A DNA stretch of 64,000 nt from Bradyrhizobium australiense (lineage in GTDB: Bacteria > Pseudomonadota > Alphaproteobacteria > Rhizobiales > Xanthobacteraceae): assembly GCF_013114825.1 (NCBI RefSeq), contig NZ_JAAVLX010000004.1:744001-808000 (forward strand), read 5' to 3'. The first letter of the stretch is position 1, and every line of letters begins with the position of its first letter. This document shows, one piece after another, positions 9,063 to 17,824 of the stretch. The notes beneath the pieces were generated by a model. The model was not told the DNA's origin and searched no databases. It worked only from the letters and a program-made list of their open reading frames with translations. Position numbers and translations under genes: made by a program.

Positions 9063-9257
9063 ATGACCATAAGAACCTTTTGCACGCTTGCCGCCGCCAT
9101 CTTTGTCCTGATCGCACTTCTGCAGTTGATCCGGATTGTGATGGGATGGTCCGTCACCTTGAATGGCGTCGATGTGCCGTTCTGGGCGAGCTAGATCGCG
9201 GTCATCGGAGCCGGCGTGTTGAGCTTCGTCGGCTTTCGCGCCGCCATGCGCAGCTAG
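9063..9257 (+). pseudogene. small two-helix membrane protein with a premature TAG
   Basis: One frame encodes a hydrophobic N-terminal helix (TIRTFCTLAAAIFVLIALLQ), a short loop (NGVDVPFWAS), then TAG at 9192, and in the same frame a second helix (IAVIGAGVLSFVGFRAAMRS) ending in TAG at 9255. The small two-helix proteins of this kind known from related bacteria have W at the interrupted position, so a TGG-to-TAG change is the simplest reading. Read-through of an amber codon is a less likely alternative. Confidence 0.55.
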
Positions 9258-9313
9258 AGCCTGGCAGAGTCCGGCCGGGCCGATCTGTTGCCTCCGCGCG
9301 TAATCCGCAAGCA

Positions 9314-9856
9314 TCACGCTTTCGGCCGTGCCACCTTGCGCGCCTTGTTGACTTCCTCAATTTCGGGCTCGATCGAATTCAGGCTCTCGTAGATTTCTGC
9401 GAGCACCGTCTTCAGATCCGAAATGTTCTTCGACGGAAAATTGCGGACCGCCACTTCCTCGAAATGGACGGCGATCGGAATCAATTCTTCCACCATCGTC
9501 CGTCCCTTCGGCGCGAGGTTGATTGCAACCGTGCGCGCGTTGTCCTTCAGCCGCGTGCGCGTCACGAGGCCCCGCCGCTTCATCTCGCCGATCAGGCGCG
9601 ACAGCGTCGATATTTCGATGGTCGTCATGTCGGCGAGATCGCCAAGGCGCTGATCGCTTTTCTCCCAAAGCGCTGCCATCACGCGGTACATCGGTAGCGT
9701 CACACCATAGCCGGCGACACGCCGGGAAAACAGGTCGCCCATTCGCACGCCGACGCGGTTGAGCATGTAGGGCAAGGAATTCGTTAGCCGGTACAAGTTC
9801 TTGCGCTCCGCTTTGATGCAACTTTTGCACGCCTTCAATAGCGGCGCGCCGATCAT
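9314..9856 (-). CDS. graR: MarR-family regulator of the resorcylate cluster
   Basis: A 180-residue MarR-type winged-helix protein. The DNA-binding core runs from about residue 65 to 130 (LGDLADMTTIEISTLSRLIG recognition region, then MKRRGLVTRTRLKDNARTV wing). It is divergent from graD with a 116-base gap to the preferred graD start, the usual arrangement for a MarR repressor. In the characterised Rhizobium gamma-resorcylate cluster a MarR-type GraR represses the catabolic genes and is released by the substrate; the same job is inferred here from gene order. An N-terminal cysteine pair (KACKSC) is unusual for MarR proteins and might sense oxidation or metal. Confidence 0.8.
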   Translation of the reverse strand: MIGAPLLKACKSCIKAERKNLYRLTNSLPYMLNRVGVRMGDLFSRRVAGYGVTLPMYRVMAALWEKSDQRLGDLADMTTIEISTLSRLIGEMKRRGLVTRTRLKDNARTVAINLAPKGRTMVEELIPIAVHFEEVAVRNFPSKNISDLKTVLAEIYESLNSIEPEIEEVNKARKVARPKA

Positions 9857-9865
9857 TTTTCAAGG

Positions 9866-9919
9866 CAATTGTTGCATGTGAAAATTTTGGTTGACTAATA
9901 TTTGCAAATGCAATTATTG
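9866..9919. promoter_or_regulatory. divergent graR/graD control region with inverted half-sites
   Basis: CAATTGTTGCAT (9866-9877) and ATGCAATTATTG (9908-9919) are inverted copies matching at 10 of 12 positions. Between them lies TTGACT (9891-9896), and 17 bases on TTATTG (9914-9919) could be the -10 of graD, overlapped by the second half-site. This fits a MarR operator that blocks the catabolic promoter. Assignment to GraR is inference. Confidence 0.5.
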
Positions 9920-9972
9920 TCTTCGAAAGTTAAGCCGCCGAATAAGAGCGGGCAATGTCAGTGGAGGAAACC

Positions 9973-10491
9973 ATGTCGCTGGATTCGGCATCCGACGAAT
10001 TGCGAGAAACGTTCAAGCGTGCATTGCGGCGATTTCCCGCGGCGGTGTCGGTCATCACGTCGGCCGACCAGGATCGCCGGCACGGCATGACGGCGACCGC
10101 GGTGACGTCGCTGTCGCTCGATCCCCCTTCCCTGATCGTTTGCATCAACCAGGCCACGCTGCTGCACGACATCATGCTGCTGGCGCGCCGGTTTTGCGTC
10201 AACGTGCTGCGCCGCGACCAGATCTCCCTTTCATCGGCGTTCAGTGGCGCCGTGCCGCCCGAGGAGCGGTTCGGGCTCGGCCAGTGGAGGACTTCGACCG
10301 AGGGCGTCACCTATCTCGCCGACGCGCAGATCAACATCTTCTGCAAGAAGGCGGCCGCCGTGCCCTACGGCACGCACACGATTTTCATCGGCGAAGCCGA
10401 GACCGTGAACGTCCGCGATCCGATCGAACCCCTGATCTACCAGGACGCGACCTACTGCTTCTCGGTGCCCCACGACAGCCAGGCTGCGTGA
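9973..10491 (+). CDS. graD: flavin reductase component of resorcinol hydroxylase
   Basis: A 172-residue flavin reductase of the HpaC/DIM6-NTAB FMN-binding split-barrel family (FPAAVSVITS, HGMTATAVTSLSLDPPSLIV, late GEAETVNV). Such proteins use NAD(P)H to reduce FAD or FMN, which diffuses to a separate oxygenase. The next gene is that oxygenase. ATG 9973 is chosen because GTGGAGGAAACC directly precedes it; ATG 9955 is weaker. It is the first gene of the plus-strand catabolic operon. FMN versus FAD and NADH versus NADPH preference cannot be read. Confidence 0.85.
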   Translation: MSLDSASDELRETFKRALRRFPAAVSVITSADQDRRHGMTATAVTSLSLDPPSLIVCINQATLLHDIMLLARRFCVNVLRRDQISLSSAFSGAVPPEERFGLGQWRTSTEGVTYLADAQINIFCKKAAAVPYGTHTIFIGEAETVNVRDPIEPLIYQDATYCFSVPHDSQAA

Positions 10492-10540
10492 CCTCACAGC
10501 CAAGCCGCCTTTCAGCCCATCGAAGACACGGAGCAAACCA

Positions 10541-11773
10541 ATGGTATCAGTCGCCCAATTGAAGGACGTGCCGGCACAGGCGGCCCCTCGCCCCGATCTT
10601 GCCGAGTTGCGGGCCCGCGTGGCGCAGATCGCGCCGCAGATCAAGGCGCGCGCCCACACCACGGAAAAGGCCGGACGCGTTCCGGAAGAGAACATCACGG
10701 CACTGCGCAACGTCGGCTATTTCGATATCGTGAAGCCGGCGATGTTCGGCGGCTACGAGTACGATTTCGACGTGCTGGTCGAATTGAACATCGAACTTGC
10801 AAAATGCTGCGCCTCGACGGCGTGGGTCGGCGGCCTGCTCGCAGCCCATCAATGGCTGATTGCGGGATTTCCCGAAGCGGCGCAGCGCAACGTCTGGGAC
10901 GACAATCCCGACGCGCTGGCCTGCGGCTCCTACGCGCCGGCAGCCAAGGCGATCGATGTCGAGGGCGGCTATCGCCTCACCGGACGCTGGTCGTTTGCGA
11001 GCGGCTGTGACAACGCGCAATGGTCGTTGTGTGCGGCGCTGGTGCCATCGAAGACCGAAACCGGCCAATTTGCGCCCGCCTTCCTGCTGGTCCCGGCTGC
11101 CGATTACGTCATCGACGATACCTGGAACGTCGTCGGCCTCAGCGGCACCGGCAGCAAGACCCTCGTGCTGTCAGACGTGTTCGTACCGGCGCACCGCCTG
11201 TTGTCGTTCGCCGACACCACATCCGGAAAAACGCCGGGCGCCGCGCTCTATCCCGCCAATCCCACGTTCGCGATCCCGATGCTGTCGAACATCCCCTCCT
11301 GTCTGGCATCGGCCGCGGTAGGTGCCGCCGCCGGCGCGCTGGAGGACTATCTTGCCGTTACCTCGAGGCGAATTACCCGCGGCGCGGTGGCCGGCCACAA
11401 CAACCGCATGGCGGACTTCCCGACCATCCAATTGCGCGTTGCGGAAGCGGCCGCTTCCGTCGACGCGGCGCGCGAAATGCTGCTGCGCGATCTCCGCGAT
11501 CGCGCAGCGACAGTCCGCGACGACACGCCGGTCTCGATCGAGGACCGCATCGTCAGCCGCCGCGGCCAGGCTTTTTCGGTTGCGCTCGCCATCCGCGCCA
11601 GTGAAGCGCTGAACGCCTCGACCGGCGGACTCGGCCTCGATCTTTCCAACCCGGTGCAGCGCGCCTGGCGCGATGCCAATGCCGTCGGCCGCCACATCAG
11701 CATGAACTGGGATGCGGTCGGCACCATGTATGGCCAGCTCGCGCTCGGGCTGACGCCACAGGGCCAGTACTAA
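10541..11773 (+). CDS. graA: resorcinol hydroxylase oxygenase (group D flavin monooxygenase)
   Basis: A 410-residue protein with the acyl-CoA dehydrogenase fold used by two-component flavin monooxygenases (HpaH C2, HsaA, DszC relatives): N-terminal helical domain (LRARVAQIAPQIKARAHTTE), the segment TGRWSFASGCDNAQWSLCAAL in the central barrel, and a C-terminal four-helix domain. It uses reduced flavin from the neighbouring reductase to hydroxylate a phenol. The resorcinol-to-hydroxyquinol role is inferred from its neighbours: gamma-resorcylate decarboxylase makes resorcinol, and maleylacetate reductase works two steps later. The gap to graD is 49 bases. Confidence 0.8.
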   Translation: MVSVAQLKDVPAQAAPRPDLAELRARVAQIAPQIKARAHTTEKAGRVPEENITALRNVGYFDIVKPAMFGGYEYDFDVLVELNIELAKCCASTAWVGGLLAAHQWLIAGFPEAAQRNVWDDNPDALACGSYAPAAKAIDVEGGYRLTGRWSFASGCDNAQWSLCAALVPSKTETGQFAPAFLLVPAADYVIDDTWNVVGLSGTGSKTLVLSDVFVPAHRLLSFADTTSGKTPGAALYPANPTFAIPMLSNIPSCLASAAVGAAAGALEDYLAVTSRRITRGAVAGHNNRMADFPTIQLRVAEAAASVDAAREMLLRDLRDRAATVRDDTPVSIEDRIVSRRGQAFSVALAIRASEALNASTGGLGLDLSNPVQRAWRDANAVGRHISMNWDAVGTMYGQLALGLTPQGQY

Positions 11774-11800
11774 CCAACATCAGACATCAGCGAGGACGAC

Positions 11801-12826
11801 ATGCAGGGCAAGATCGCATTGGAGGAACATTTCGCAATCCCGGACACGCTGATGGATTCGGCGGGCTTCGTCCCGGACTCCTATTGGCCGGAGTTGAAGG
11901 ACCGCCTGCTGGATATCCAGGACAAGCGTCTGGCGCAGATGGACCGGCATGGCATCGAAATGATGATCCTGTCACTGAACGCGCCGGCGGTTCAGGCAAT
12001 CCCCGACGTCAAACGCGCAAATGAAATTGCGATCCGGGCCAATGATTTCCTCGCCAAGCAGGTGGCAAAACGGCCGTCGCGCTTTCAGGCCTTTGCCGCG
12101 CTACCGATGCAGGATCCGGATCTAGCGATCGCCGAACTCGAGCGCTGCATCAAGACACTCGGCTTTCGCGGCGCGCTGGTCAACGGCTTCTCGCAAATCG
12201 GCGACGGCAAGCGGCCGGTCTATTACGACCTTCCGCAATATTGGCCGTTCTGGGCGGCGGTTGAGAAGACCGGCCTGCCCTTTTACCTACACCCGCGCAA
12301 TCCGCTGCCGGAGGACTGCGCGATCTATGAAGGGCATCCGTGGCTGATGGGCCCGACCTGGGCGTTCGGACAGGAGACCGCGGTTCATGCGTTGCGCCTG
12401 ATGGGCTCCGGACTGTTCGATGCCTATCCGAAACTGAAGATCATCCTCGGCCACATGGGCGAAGGCCTGCCTTACAGCATGTGGCGCGTCGATCATCGCA
12501 ACGGCTGGGTCAAGGCGCCGCCGAAGCACAAGGCGAAAAAAAAGATCTGCGACTACTTCAATGCCAACTTCTTTCTCACGACGTCGGGCAATTTCCGCAC
12601 GCAAACGCTGATCGACTCCATCCTTGAAATCGGAGCGGACCGTATTCTGTTCTCGGTCGACTGGCCGTTCGAGAACGTCGATCATGCGTCCGACTGGTTC
12701 AACAGCGCCAGCATCAGCGAGAACGACCGCCTGAAGATCGGCCGGCGCAACGCCATCGACCTGTTCAAGCTCAATCTCGGCGAGTCGACCGTCGCCGAGC
12801 ACGGCATCCATCAAGTCGCGGAATAA
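11801..12826 (+). CDS. graF: gamma-resorcylate (2,6-dihydroxybenzoate) decarboxylase
   Basis: A 341-residue amidohydrolase-fold decarboxylase of the ACMSD group that converts 2,6-dihydroxybenzoate to resorcinol plus CO2, reversibly. Metal and active-site residues sit at exactly the positions known for this enzyme: E8 and H10 in LEEHF, H164 in FYLHPRNPLP, H218 in LGHMGEG and D287 in SVDWPFEN. The length is also typical. This is the most specific assignment in the cluster and fixes the pathway. It is 27 bases after graA and in the same operon. Cytosolic tetramers are usual in the family. Confidence 0.92.
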   Translation: MQGKIALEEHFAIPDTLMDSAGFVPDSYWPELKDRLLDIQDKRLAQMDRHGIEMMILSLNAPAVQAIPDVKRANEIAIRANDFLAKQVAKRPSRFQAFAALPMQDPDLAIAELERCIKTLGFRGALVNGFSQIGDGKRPVYYDLPQYWPFWAAVEKTGLPFYLHPRNPLPEDCAIYEGHPWLMGPTWAFGQETAVHALRLMGSGLFDAYPKLKIILGHMGEGLPYSMWRVDHRNGWVKAPPKHKAKKKICDYFNANFFLTTSGNFRTQTLIDSILEIGADRILFSVDWPFENVDHASDWFNSASISENDRLKIGRRNAIDLFKLNLGESTVAEHGIHQVAE

Positions 12827-12872
12827 GCGGCATCACAACGACACGAAGGTAATCTTGAGAGGGAATAAGGCC

Positions 12873-14249
12873 ATGGCCGCGCAGGGAATCGATCTTCACG
12901 AGGAGCTCGCCGAAGCAAAGGTAGGAAAGTTTCACTGGCGTCTCGGCGCCATCATGGGACTGCTCACGCTGTTCGACGGCTATGACACGTTCAACCCGGC
13001 GTACGTGATTCACTACGTCGCAAAGCCGTGGGGGCTGCAGGCCGGTCAGGCGGGACTGCTGATCTCCAGCGGCCTGGTCGGATTCCTGATTGGAGCAGCG
13101 ATCCACGGCATCATCGCCGACCGGCTCGGCCGCCGTGGCACACTGCTCGGGGGCCTGTGGATCACCAGCATCTTTACGGTACTCACCGCGACCATGGCGG
13201 ATTCATTCCTCTCCTTCTGTATCCTGCGGCTCCTGACCGGCATCGGCCTCGGCGTGTTGCTGCCGCTCGCAACCACGTACATCAACGAGCTGGCGCCACG
13301 CCGCGTGGCGAATACGTTTGCGCTGTGGGGTGTTGCGCTTGGCTGGGCGCTCGGCGGGACGCTCGCCGGTGTCGCCGGCGTGTTTGCAACGCCGGTATTC
13401 GGCTGGACCTCGCTGTACTGGATCGGCTCGCTGTCGTTCCTGCTCTTGCCGTTCATGCACCTGATGCTGCCGGAATCGCCAAAGTTTCTTGCACTTCAGG
13501 GCCGCATCGACGAAATCCGCGAGATGCTGACAAAACTCCGGCCCGAGCGCGCCAGCGTTTACGCGTCGGCCGAAATTGCCGTCGGGCAAGCGGAGAAGCC
13601 GGTCAATTCGGTGGCGGCGCTGCTGCAGTCCAAATATCGCCGGACCACGTTCGCGATCTGGGCCTCGGCCTTCCTCAGCCTGTTCTGCATCTTCGGCCTG
13701 TCGGGCTGGATTCCGACCGTGATGATGCAGCGTGGAGAAACCTTTGCTGCAAGCTTCGGCTTCGGCGCGCTGATGCAGATCATGTCGTTCGTCGGCGCGC
13801 TCGTGCTTGGGCATCTCGTCGACAGGTCCGGCAGCAGCCGCGGGCTGATCGCGATCTGGTGGGCGATTGGCGGCCTCGCGGTGCTGTCGCTCGTGGTGAT
13901 GAACGATCACATCGTCAACATCACATCGGTCGCCGCCGCGGGCTTCTTCATCATCGGCGCGCAGTTCGTGCTGAACAATTTCACCGCGGCTTCCTATGAG
14001 ACCGGCGTGCGCGCCACCGCGGTCGGAATGGAACTCGGGGTCGCACGTGTCGGCGCCATTCTCGGCCCGTTCGTCGCCGGCGCGCTCCAGCAATATTATC
14101 AGAGCCCGACGCCGATGTTCCTGTCGATCGGCGTCTCCGCGATCACCGCCGGGATGATTATCCTGCTGGCCCGCCGGCCGGCGGCCGTCCCTTCCAACAG
14201 CCTTGAAGCGACTGCCGGCTTGCGCGAGGTTGCACAGCCCGCCTCCTGA
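12873..14249 (+). CDS. graK: MFS aromatic acid:H+ symporter, probable gamma-resorcylate importer
   Basis: A 458-residue, 12-helix major facilitator of the AAHS family. Early LLTLFDGYDTFNPAYV carries the family's acidic DGYD signature in helix 1. The GxxxDRxGRR motif between helices 2 and 3 appears as GIIADRLGRRGT, and ITGIGLGVLLPLATTYINEL is helix 4-5. Relatives such as PcaK and BenK import aromatic acids by proton symport. Its place between decarboxylase and maleylacetate reductase points to gamma-resorcylate as cargo, matching the transporter of the known gra cluster. ATG 12873 is preferred, with AGAGGG 9 bases upstream. Confidence 0.82.
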   Translation: MAAQGIDLHEELAEAKVGKFHWRLGAIMGLLTLFDGYDTFNPAYVIHYVAKPWGLQAGQAGLLISSGLVGFLIGAAIHGIIADRLGRRGTLLGGLWITSIFTVLTATMADSFLSFCILRLLTGIGLGVLLPLATTYINELAPRRVANTFALWGVALGWALGGTLAGVAGVFATPVFGWTSLYWIGSLSFLLLPFMHLMLPESPKFLALQGRIDEIREMLTKLRPERASVYASAEIAVGQAEKPVNSVAALLQSKYRRTTFAIWASAFLSLFCIFGLSGWIPTVMMQRGETFAASFGFGALMQIMSFVGALVLGHLVDRSGSSRGLIAIWWAIGGLAVLSLVVMNDHIVNITSVAAAGFFIIGAQFVLNNFTAASYETGVRATAVGMELGVARVGAILGPFVAGALQQYYQSPTPMFLSIGVSAITAGMIILLARRPAAVPSNSLEATAGLREVAQPAS

Positions 14250-14314
14250 GCCGGAAGTCCGGCTCCGGGGCGACCTGATCGCGCAGCCGGCCATTTCGTC
14301 CGCAAGGAGCAACC

Positions 14315-15385
14315 ATGCAAGACTTCATCTATCAGAGCGCCCCGATGCGGGTGGTGTTCGGCACCGGCACGCTGCGCCAACTGCCCGACGAGTTGTCCCG
14401 CCTCGGCGTCACCCGCGCCCTCGTGCTGGCCACCCCACGACAAAAAGACCTGGTCGCCAGTATCCAGGAGATGATCGGCGAACGTTTCGCCGGCGTCTTC
14501 ACTGGAGCCGTCATGCATACGCCGGTCGAGGTTACCGAACGGGCGATGGAAACCGTGCGCGACGTGCGGGCCGATAGCATCGTCGCGATCGGCGGCGGCT
14601 CGACCACCGGACTTGGTAAGGCGATCGCCCTGCGTACCGACCTGCCGCAGATCGTGCTGCCGACCAGTTATGCCGGCTCGGAGATGACGCCGGTAGTCGG
14701 CCAGACCAGCGACGGGATCAAGACTACGCAATCGAGCCCGAAAATTCTCCCCGAGATCGTGATCTATGACGTCGACCTCACCATGACGATGCCGGCGAAA
14801 CTATCGGCGACATCGGGCATCAACGCCATCGCGCACGCCGTCGAGGCGCTGTACGCGCGGGATCGCAACCCCATCACATCGCTGATGGCGCAGGAAGGCA
14901 TCGGCACGTTGGCGCGCGCGCTGCCGAAAATCTGCGCTGAGCCAAGCGACAAGGCGGCGCGCACCAACGCACTCTATGGCGCATGGCTCTGCGGCGTTTG
15001 CCTCGGCGCGGTCGGCATGGCGCTGCATCACAAGCTCTGCCATACGCTGGGCGGGTTGTTCAATCTGCCGCATGCCGAGACTCACACCGTCATTCTCCCG
15101 CATGCCTTTGCCTACAATGCGCCGGCCGCACCTGACGCGATGACGCGCGTCGCCACCGCACTTGGCGTAAGCGATCCGGCGCTCGGCCTCCATGATCTGG
15201 CGCGAAAGCTTGCCGCACCGCTGTCGCTGCGCGAGATCGGCATGCCCGAGAGCGCTATCGAACAGGCCGCCGATCTTGCCGTCAAAAACCCCTACTGGAA
15301 TCCGCGCCCGATCGAGCGAGCGGCGATCCATGCGCTGATCGCGCGCGCCTGGCGTGGAGACGCTCCGGAAAGCGCGTTCGGCTAA
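14315..15385 (+). CDS. graC: maleylacetate reductase
   Basis: A 356-residue Fe-type alcohol dehydrogenase-fold enzyme that reduces maleylacetate to 3-oxoadipate with NAD(P)H, the last specific step before the beta-ketoadipate pathway. Motifs seen are VAIGGGSTTGLGKAIAL for dinucleotide binding, LPTSYAGSEMTPVVGQT, and the His-rich segment MALHHKLCHTLGGLFNLPHA typical of maleylacetate reductases. Its presence without an intact ring-cleavage dioxygenase in the cluster is notable. It lies 65 bases downstream of the transporter and 15 bases before the damaged dioxygenase gene. Confidence 0.9.
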   Translation: MQDFIYQSAPMRVVFGTGTLRQLPDELSRLGVTRALVLATPRQKDLVASIQEMIGERFAGVFTGAVMHTPVEVTERAMETVRDVRADSIVAIGGGSTTGLGKAIALRTDLPQIVLPTSYAGSEMTPVVGQTSDGIKTTQSSPKILPEIVIYDVDLTMTMPAKLSATSGINAIAHAVEALYARDRNPITSLMAQEGIGTLARALPKICAEPSDKAARTNALYGAWLCGVCLGAVGMALHHKLCHTLGGLFNLPHAETHTVILPHAFAYNAPAAPDAMTRVATALGVSDPALGLHDLARKLAAPLSLREIGMPESAIEQAADLAVKNPYWNPRPIERAAIHALIARAWRGDAPESAFG

Positions 15386-15400
15386 TTTCAGGAGATCGAC

Positions 15401-15740
15401 ATGCGCAACTTTGACGAAGCGACCATCGCCGACGCGGTCCTGCAGTGCGTGAGAGCCGCGAAAGATGACCGCGTCTGTCAGGTCAGCGAGGCGCTCGTGC
15501 GCCATTTGCATGTGTTCGTCAGGGAGATCGAACCGCATGTGTTCGCCGCAGGCCACCCATATCTCGACTCAGATGTCGTCTTCGGCGTCAAGGACAGCCT
15601 GGTCCGCCAGTTCGCCGCCGTGCCGGCCGGAACGGCCGTCGACGGCCGCCAAATAACGCAGCCCTATTAATCATCTGAATTACAATTTCGGCTTGAAGGC
15701 GCAGACGGCGCCGCGCCGCTTCGGCGAGCGCGCCGCCTAG
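15401..15740 (+). pseudogene. graB: hydroxyquinol 1,2-dioxygenase remnant, internally deleted and frameshifted
   Basis: The frame starts MRNFDEATIADAVLQC, the characteristic opening of hydroxyquinol 1,2-dioxygenases, and runs about 45 residues. It then jumps directly to the family's C-terminal block HPYLDSDVVFGVKDSLVRQF. The missing middle, roughly 200 residues compared with the ~290-residue family, contains the Tyr/Tyr/His/His iron ligands. The deletion keeps frame, giving an 89-residue product ending at TAA 15668. A +1 shift there resumes a natural end, HLNYNFGLKAQTAPRRFGER, to TAG 15738. The product cannot cleave the ring. Without another copy elsewhere the pathway stalls at hydroxyquinol. 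Confidence 0.85.
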
Positions 15741-15819
15741 CGCATCACGCCGCAACCGAGGTCAACCATCGGCGCTCACCGTACGCAGCGGTTTACTCAA
15801 ACGTATCGCTCGCAACCTT

Positions 15820-16434
15820 CTACGTGACAGGTCGTGCGGCGTCCTTGACCGCCTGGCTCGTGGTCGCCATTCCGGCCGCATAGGCCGCCCCGGCCCCGAG
15901 TAGCAGGGCGCAGAAGCTCGCGAACATGGCATAAGCGAAGTGTTTGCGCGCCTCCTCGATCTGCGCTTGTGACGGAGATCTGGTTGCTGCACCGACCGTC
16001 TCGCGTCCGGGAACACCCGACAAATACGCGATGCGGGCGCTCGCAGCATATGATGGTCCAACCAGATTGCTTGCGATGCTGGTCGCAGAAGCCGGAAGCA
16101 TCGCAGCCGCTGCAACCACCACGACGGTGGCGACCGACCAGGCGGCCAAGGCGTGTCCAACGCGCCCGAGGCCCGTCTGATCGGGTGAGTTGGCTGCCGC
16201 GACGGCGCCCCCTACAAAAGCGGCGATGATCCCTGACACTGCCCACCAGACGAATGCCGCCCAGCCGGCGCCGGCGGGCGCGGATTGCGCGGTCGGGACA
16301 TCAATCGCAAGCAGGCCAATGCCGAACCCGAGCATGGTCAGCAAGATCTGGACTACCAGCGAAGCAAAGACGCCGGCCAGCACGGCCGACCAAGTCCAAC
16401 CGAAGAAAGCGTTTGGAAATGTGCGAAACGCCAT
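15820..16434 (-). CDS. four-helix membrane protein of unknown function
   Basis: A 204-residue hydrophobic protein with predicted membrane segments near residues 10-40, 58-80, 95-115 and 178-200, rich in Ala and Val. It has glycine motifs (SGIIAAFVGGAVAAANSPDQ) in helix 2 as in small PhnA-like or TIGR-type envelope proteins of rhizobia; none of these has an assigned function. The segment SPSQAQIEEARKHFAYA before the last helix is amphipathic. ATG 16434 has GGAGGGA 6 bases upstream, better than the ATG five codons earlier. It faces the resorcylate cluster tail-to-tail. Confidence 0.65.
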   Translation of the reverse strand: MAFRTFPNAFFGWTWSAVLAGVFASLVVQILLTMLGFGIGLLAIDVPTAQSAPAGAGWAAFVWWAVSGIIAAFVGGAVAAANSPDQTGLGRVGHALAAWSVATVVVVAAAAMLPASATSIASNLVGPSYAASARIAYLSGVPGRETVGAATRSPSQAQIEEARKHFAYAMFASFCALLLGAGAAYAAGMATTSQAVKDAARPVT

Positions 16435-16553
16435 GACCAATCCCTCCATTGTTTAGTTTTGGTTCCAATGCTGGAAACAAACTTTGGTTCCTGGCAAGGA
16501 ACCAGTCGCAGCCTTTGTCGATTGGACTCCAGACACTCCGTAGGAGGATGGAC

Positions 16554-16637
16554 ATGACATTTGGTAGAGGCGCGCTGCTGTGGCTTTTGGGAATTCCTCT
16601 TCCCGTTATTCTGCTGCTTGCGCTGTTCTGGCGTTAG
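16554..16637 (+). CDS. 27-residue single-helix membrane peptide
   Basis: A very short frame encoding MTFGRGALLWLLGIPLPVIL and a further LLALFWR, one transmembrane helix with a Pro kink and basic ends. AGGAGG lies 7 bases before ATG 16554, an ideal ribosome site; the ATG at 16548 directly abuts the box and is unlikely. Tiny helices of this form (GRGALLWLLGIPLP) recur in Bradyrhizobium-type genomes as conserved hypotheticals. Function unknown. Confidence 0.6.
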   Translation: MTFGRGALLWLLGIPLPVILLLALFWR

Positions 16638-16828
16638 CTGCATTTGCGAGAGCCGCCGGCAGCTCGATAAGGTCGAAGAGCTCGCGATGCGTGTAATTTT
16701 GCACCGACGGGACGGTCGGGTTTTGGTTTGATCGGCCCGCGGGCGGCAGCCTGTCGGGTTTGCCCGTATGGTCCGCCGGCGAAATACTGGGGAGTCGAAC
16801 TCCACCATGCGACCGCGCCGCCTGGCGC

Positions 16829-17824
16829 TTACGCTGCAATCGAGGCCGTCGCGCGATCCTCGACCAGCGCGATCGCATCGCGCAGTACACTCAGGCCGGC
16901 GCCCGGCTTGGTGCCCTTCTCCGCGAGATGGCGACGAAAGGCGCGCGCCCCCGGCACGCCGTGGAACGCGCCGACGAAGTGCCGCGTCATCGCATGCAGC
17001 TTTGCGCCTTGCGCCAACTGTTCTTCGATGTAGGGAAACATCGCTTCGAAGACGGCCTTCATGGTGGCGTGCGGCGCCGCCTCGCCGAACAATTCCGGAT
17101 CGACATCGAGCAAGCGCCACGGCTCCTGATAGGCCGCCCGCCCCAGCATCACGCCGTCGACGTGGTCGAGGTGACGCTTCGCCTCCGCAATGCTGCCGAT
17201 GCCGCCATTGATGATAATGGGCACATCCGGCAGCACGGACTTCAGCCGGTAAACCCTGTCGTAATCGAGCGGCGGGATGTCGCGGTTTTCCTTCGGCGAC
17301 AATCCGTTGAGCCAGGCCTTGCGGGCATGCACCACCAGCGCGTCGGCGCCGGCCGCGACCACGCCGCGCGCCAGCACGTCGAGCGCCACTTCCGGGTCCT
17401 GGTCGTCGATGCCGATCCGGCACTTGACCGTGACCGGAATCTTGACTGCGCGCTTCATGGCAGCCACACCTTCGGCGACCAGCGCCGGCTCTGCCATCAG
17501 GCAGGCGCCGAAGCGGCCATCCTTCACCCGGTCGGAGGGACAGCCGACATTGAGATTGATTTCGTCATAGCCAAAACATTCGCCGATCTTCGCAGCGGTA
17601 GCCAGATCATCCGGAACCGACCCGCCAAGCTGCAGCGCCACCGGATGCTCACATCGGTCGAAGCCGAGCAGCCGTTTACGGTCGCCATGGATAATAGCGC
17701 CGGTCGTCAGCATCTCCGTATAAAGCCGCGCGCGCCGGCTCATCAGACGGTGGAAGACGCGGCAATGCCGGTCGGTCCAGTCCATCATCGGAGCCACAGA
17801 AAAGCGATAGTCTTGCGATTTCAA
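16829..17824 (-). CDS. dusA: tRNA-dihydrouridine synthase A
   Basis: A 331-residue flavoprotein that reduces uridines (U20/U20a) in the tRNA D-loop. Signature segments are VAPMMDWTDRHCR, YTEMLTTGAI, INLNVGCPSDRVKDGRFGACLM with the catalytic Cys, and VHARKAWLNGLSPKENR, all diagnostic for DusA. The only start before the conserved block is TTG at 17824 with no good ribosome box, because the first codons lie at the junction with the mobile element. Integrative elements are known to use the 5' end of dusA as attachment site and restore its reading frame, which fits the integrase that starts 136 bases away. Confidence 0.92.
   Translation of the reverse strand: MKSQDYRFSVAPMMDWTDRHCRVFHRLMSRRARLYTEMLTTGAIIHGDRKRLLGFDRCEHPVALQLGGSVPDDLATAAKIGECFGYDEINLNVGCPSDRVKDGRFGACLMAEPALVAEGVAAMKRAVKIPVTVKCRIGIDDQDPEVALDVLARGVVAAGADALVVHARKAWLNGLSPKENRDIPPLDYDRVYRLKSVLPDVPIIINGGIGSIAEAKRHLDHVDGVMLGRAAYQEPWRLLDVDPELFGEAAPHATMKAVFEAMFPYIEEQLAQGAKLHAMTRHFVGAFHGVPGARAFRRHLAEKGTKPGAGLSVLRDAIALVEDRATASIAA

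Noticed and set aside
16770..16820. tRNA-like T-arm text (GGAGTTCGACTCC on the minus strand)
   Set aside because: The stem does not pair beyond one or two bases and no other arm fits; not a tRNA.
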